The position numbers were made by a program, and so were the translations under genes. Source: Variovorax fucosicus (lineage in GTDB: Bacteria; Pseudomonadota; Gammaproteobacteria; Burkholderiales; Burkholderiaceae_C). Taken from it: DNA of 64,000 nt. Shown here piece after piece: positions 63,957 to 64,000 of this stretch. Where the stretch lies: contig NZ_JASZYU010000001.1 of assembly GCF_030316825.1 (NCBI RefSeq), forward strand, positions 1,364,001 through 1,428,000. The letters run 5' to 3'. The notes beneath the pieces are model-generated. The model did not search any database, was not told where the DNA came from, and worked only from the letters and a program-made list of their open reading frames with translations. Every line of letters begins with the position of its first letter. The stretch's first letter is position 1.

Positions 63957-64000
63957 TTATTCAGCGGCGCTCTGCTCGGCAGATGCGTCTTCTTTCACTT
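63957..64000 (-). CDS. Possible C-terminal tail of a gene outside the window
   Basis: A minus-strand frame reads VKEDASAEQSAAE followed by TAA, the sort of acidic-Ala tail seen at ends of ribosomal and similar proteins. Only about 14 codons are in view; another frame cannot be excluded. Confidence 0.3.
   Translation of the reverse strand, partial: VKEDASAEQSAAE

Overview
The window reads as a chromosomal segment of a high-GC betaproteobacterium of the Comamonadaceae, most likely Variovorax or a close relative. This rests on family recognition, not a database search. The signs are Bug-type tripartite receptors, many ABC importers for sugars and organic acids, acyl-CoA style aromatic degradation, dispersed intergenic repeats of a kind I associate with Variovorax, and frequent GTG/TTG starts with ATGA/GTGA overlaps. 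I see no phage, transposase, integrase or CRISPR array.

Layout. 1-1650: end of a sugar-type ABC importer (permease C-terminus, binding protein). 1761-2813: OhrR/Ohr organic peroxide module with its operator and terminator. 2851-7016: DUF2855 protein, SrkA kinase, HtpG. 7317-12665: a tightly packed six-gene secreted operon: three exported proteins sharing an R-x-L-(F/Y)-L-(Q/R)-VGTGT signature, a small exported protein, a chaperone-like protein and an outer-membrane usher-like protein with a C-terminal Ig-like domain. I could not assign this to a named pilus class, and it is the best candidate for an undescribed system. 12680-20376: a binding protein, a duplicated-motif periplasmic protein, a QseBC-like two-component pair, a pseudouridine synthase, and small stress or hypothetical proteins. 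20373-22578: a coupled operon of a diacylglycerol-glycosyltransferase-like enzyme, a membrane protein and a dual-specificity phosphatase. 22638-30811: the kdp potassium operon in the order orf34-kdpF-A-B-C-D-E with a well conserved KdpE box. 30927-34692: a DECR-like reductase, small hypothetical genes and a YhcG/DUF1016 nuclease carrying in-frame palindromes.

34719-43941: a Crp/Fnr-type regulator divergent from a branched-chain-amino-acid-type ABC importer flanked by two acyl-CoA-ligase-type enzymes. This is probably import plus CoA activation of an organic acid. 44075-49404: a Bug receptor and a ROK-regulated xylose-type importer. 49526-51923: E1 alpha and beta subunits of a 2-oxoacid-type dehydrogenase with a MarR regulator. 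51931-53725: an SDR enzyme divergent from a LysR regulator. 54170-56785: a second Bug receptor, a DUF1840 protein and cyclopropane fatty acid synthase. 56885-63804: a six-gene operon for the CoA-dependent aerobic 2-aminobenzoate (anthranilate) route: monooxygenase/reductase fusion, MarR regulator, enoyl-CoA hydratase, acyl-CoA dehydrogenase, CoA ligase and RidA. The window ends with a bidirectional terminator and an initiator tRNA-fMet.

Several regulatory elements are legible: operator dyads for OhrR, the Crp-like protein, the ROK repressor, the LysR protein and the anthranilate operon; a KdpE site; and a ~91-bp structured repeat placed just after the stop codon of two unrelated binding-protein genes, in the same transcriptional orientation.
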